From Alphaproteobacteria bacterium (GTDB lineage Bacteria; Pseudomonadota; Alphaproteobacteria; Rhizobiales; Devosiaceae): a stretch of DNA of 6,140 bases. The translations under genes were made by a program, and so were the position numbers. Shown piece by piece: positions 6,077-6,140 of the stretch. The stretch is taken from contig JAHJOS010000416.1 in assembly GCA_018820005.1 (NCBI GenBank), positions 1-6,140 on the forward strand, written 5' to 3'. Position 1 is the stretch's first letter, and the number at the start of each line of letters is the position of its first letter. Below the pieces are notes generated by a model. The model made no database searches. It was given only the letters and a program-made list of their open reading frames with translations, and was not told the origin of the DNA.

Positions 6077-6140
6077 GGGAGGAGCGGGCCCGGGTCGTTA
6101 AATTGATCGTGGTGTGCGGCCCGTGCATTTTGCGAGTGGG
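6057..6140. other. Right-edge stretch, no gene assignable
   Basis: The terminator implies that the 3' end of a minus-strand gene lies here or just beyond. A TAA at 6100-6098 in one minus frame is a possible stop, 41 bases before the hairpin, but the 13 codons before it mostly end in A or T, unlike the rest of the window. The other two minus frames stay open through the hairpin, so neither supplies a stop before the terminator. I recognise no protein or RNA. Confidence 0.3.

Noticed and set aside
5742..6101. 119-codon plus-strand open frame over the ftsK promoter and terminator
   Set aside because: It crosses the terminator hairpin and ftsK start, has Arg/Ala/Gly-rich low-complexity content and no family resemblance.

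Overview
The window is GC-rich chromosomal DNA with densely packed housekeeping genes and strong G/C preference at third codon positions. The gene set points to an alphaproteobacterium, most likely a Hyphomicrobiales member (Devosia-like is my guess from recall, not tested). The evidence is an FzlA-type glutathione-S-transferase-fold division protein, an alphaproteobacterial-style FtsK next to LolA, and a CtrA-like TTAA-N7-TTAA box.

Layout from left to right. The left edge holds the first 125 codons of queG on the minus strand, starting from a TTG. It is followed at higher coordinates by fzlA, also on the minus strand and probably in the same transcription unit, with fzlA transcribed first. 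Divergent from fzlA across 113 bases is uppP on the plus strand. That spacer carries a perfect 9-bp inverted repeat whose half-site centres are 22 bp apart, lying over the best uppP promoter candidate. uppP converges on lolA (minus strand) with only 18 bases between stop codons and a shared stem-loop. A 118-base divergent spacer separates lolA from a small plus-strand gene for an exported 102-residue protein of unknown function. That gene converges on ftsK (minus strand, 880 codons), again with a stem-loop over the junction. To the right of ftsK lie its control region, with a CtrA-like box, and a strong intrinsic terminator on the minus strand. The terminator belongs to a transcription unit entering from outside the window.

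The genes fit one theme, envelope growth and division. UppP recycles the undecaprenyl carrier used for peptidoglycan precursors. FzlA, in Caulobacter, couples FtsZ filaments to septal wall synthesis. FtsK moves chromosome ends through the closing septum, and LolA ferries lipoproteins to the outer membrane. queG (tRNA queuosine synthesis) is an unrelated passenger.

I see no mobile element, CRISPR array, tRNA, rRNA or clearly new multi-gene system. The points most worth checking are the uncertain 5' end of ftsK (possible frameshift), the CtrA-like box in front of it, the operator-like repeat between fzlA and uppP, the unrecognised exported protein between lolA and ftsK, and the two stem-loops that enclose stop codons in the same geometry.
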